A stretch of 6,704 nt of DNA from Lamprobacter sp964516305 (GTDB taxonomy: Bacteria; Pseudomonadota; Gammaproteobacteria; Chromatiales; Chromatiaceae): positions 1 through 6,704 of the forward strand of contig CAZEZH010000154.1 of assembly GCA_964516305.1 (NCBI GenBank), read 5' to 3'. Both the position numbers and the translations under genes were made by a program. This document shows, one piece after another, positions 6,541 through 6,704 of this stretch. Under the pieces are notes generated by a model. That model was not told the origin of the DNA and made no database searches. It was given only the letters and a program-made list of their open reading frames with translations. Each line of letters starts with the position of its first letter. The stretch's first letter is position 1.

Positions 6541-6704
6541 TCACCGCCCGCTCATTAAAACGTTCCGGGGTGTGATTCCGCTGTTGTACGACACATCGAG
6601 CCGCTCGGCATCGCTGGTGCAGTCTGACCAGGGGATGATGTGCGACGCACGCAGGAGTTCGGCGTCGGTGATGCCGGTGAGCGGGCAGCGGCCTTGCCAG
6701 TAGT
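6541..6704 (-). pseudogene. HNH endonuclease fragment, broken at its 3' end
   Basis: Reading leftward from the right edge, the minus strand encodes YWQGRCPLTGITDAELLRAS followed by HIIPWSDCTSDAERLDV, then a run unlike the family (SYNSGITPRNVLMSGR) and TGA at 6543-6541. The first part is the core of HNH_2-type endonucleases, with the conserved RC.LTG start and the first catalytic His in ASHIIPW. Intact relatives continue after RLDV with an HNG.LLS segment and a second His or Asp region, which supply the rest of the active site. These are missing here, so the product cannot be a working nuclease of this type. The break is near 6590, where unrelated DNA begins. The gene's start lies beyond the window. 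Such nucleases are frequent in genomic islands. Confidence 0.7.

Noticed and set aside
6389..6585. IS66-type transposase remnant suggested by EFEGWL and PKRPLGYALPSWE in one minus-strand frame
   Set aside because: The match is loose, the later residues are unnatural (Cys-rich), and another frame over the same bases gives a more protein-like sequence. It is left as an open frame without family.
1..6704. CRISPR array or other long repeat array
   Set aside because: No regularly spaced repeats were seen; the only tandem repeat is the two-copy TACCCACAAA at 6346-6367.

Overview
The window looks like a chromosomal segment of a GC-rich gammaproteobacterium. Three things point there: a RimO that follows the Escherichia coli protein closely and has the same length, a one-piece tmRNA encoding the tag ANDDNYALAA, and a sucrose-phosphate synthase with a fused C-terminal HAD domain, of the kind used to make sucrose as an osmolyte. 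A halotolerant purple sulfur bacterium (Chromatiaceae-like) would fit, but this is an inference; no photosynthesis gene is in view.

Layout. Bases 1-1604 (+) hold the 3' part of a sucrose-phosphate synthase gene whose start lies outside the window. Bases 1605-1897 hold no intact gene, only a possible eroded transposase remnant and a weak dyad. The minus strand from 5442 down to 1898 is a two-gene unit, rimO (ribosomal protein S12 methylthiotransferase) followed 5 bp later by pbpC (penicillin-binding protein 1C). It converges on the sucrose gene. From 5443 to 5632 is a divergent, AT-richer intergenic region with a near-consensus sigma-70 promoter firing rightward. This promoter serves a 48-codon gene (5633-5779) with an excellent Shine-Dalgarno site; its product is hydrophobic at the N terminus, acidic at the C terminus and has no Lys, Arg or His. 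A perfect 9-bp palindrome follows its stop codon.

Bases 5930-6289 are ssrA (tmRNA), complete with a G3:U acceptor pair, tag reading frame, T arm and encoded CCA. The remainder (6290-6704) looks like accessory DNA at the tmRNA 3' end, a classic integration site. It has a tandem TACCCACAAA repeat 57 bp after the CCA, an unidentified small minus-strand reading frame, and a broken HNH endonuclease gene running off the right edge.

How the parts relate: rimO and pbpC are probably co-transcribed housekeeping genes (ribosome modification, peptidoglycan synthesis). The sucrose gene is a separate convergent unit. ssrA serves ribosome rescue. The least explained part is the small gene at 5633-5779 with its own strong promoter. 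I found no CRISPR array, tRNA, rRNA or intact mobile element.
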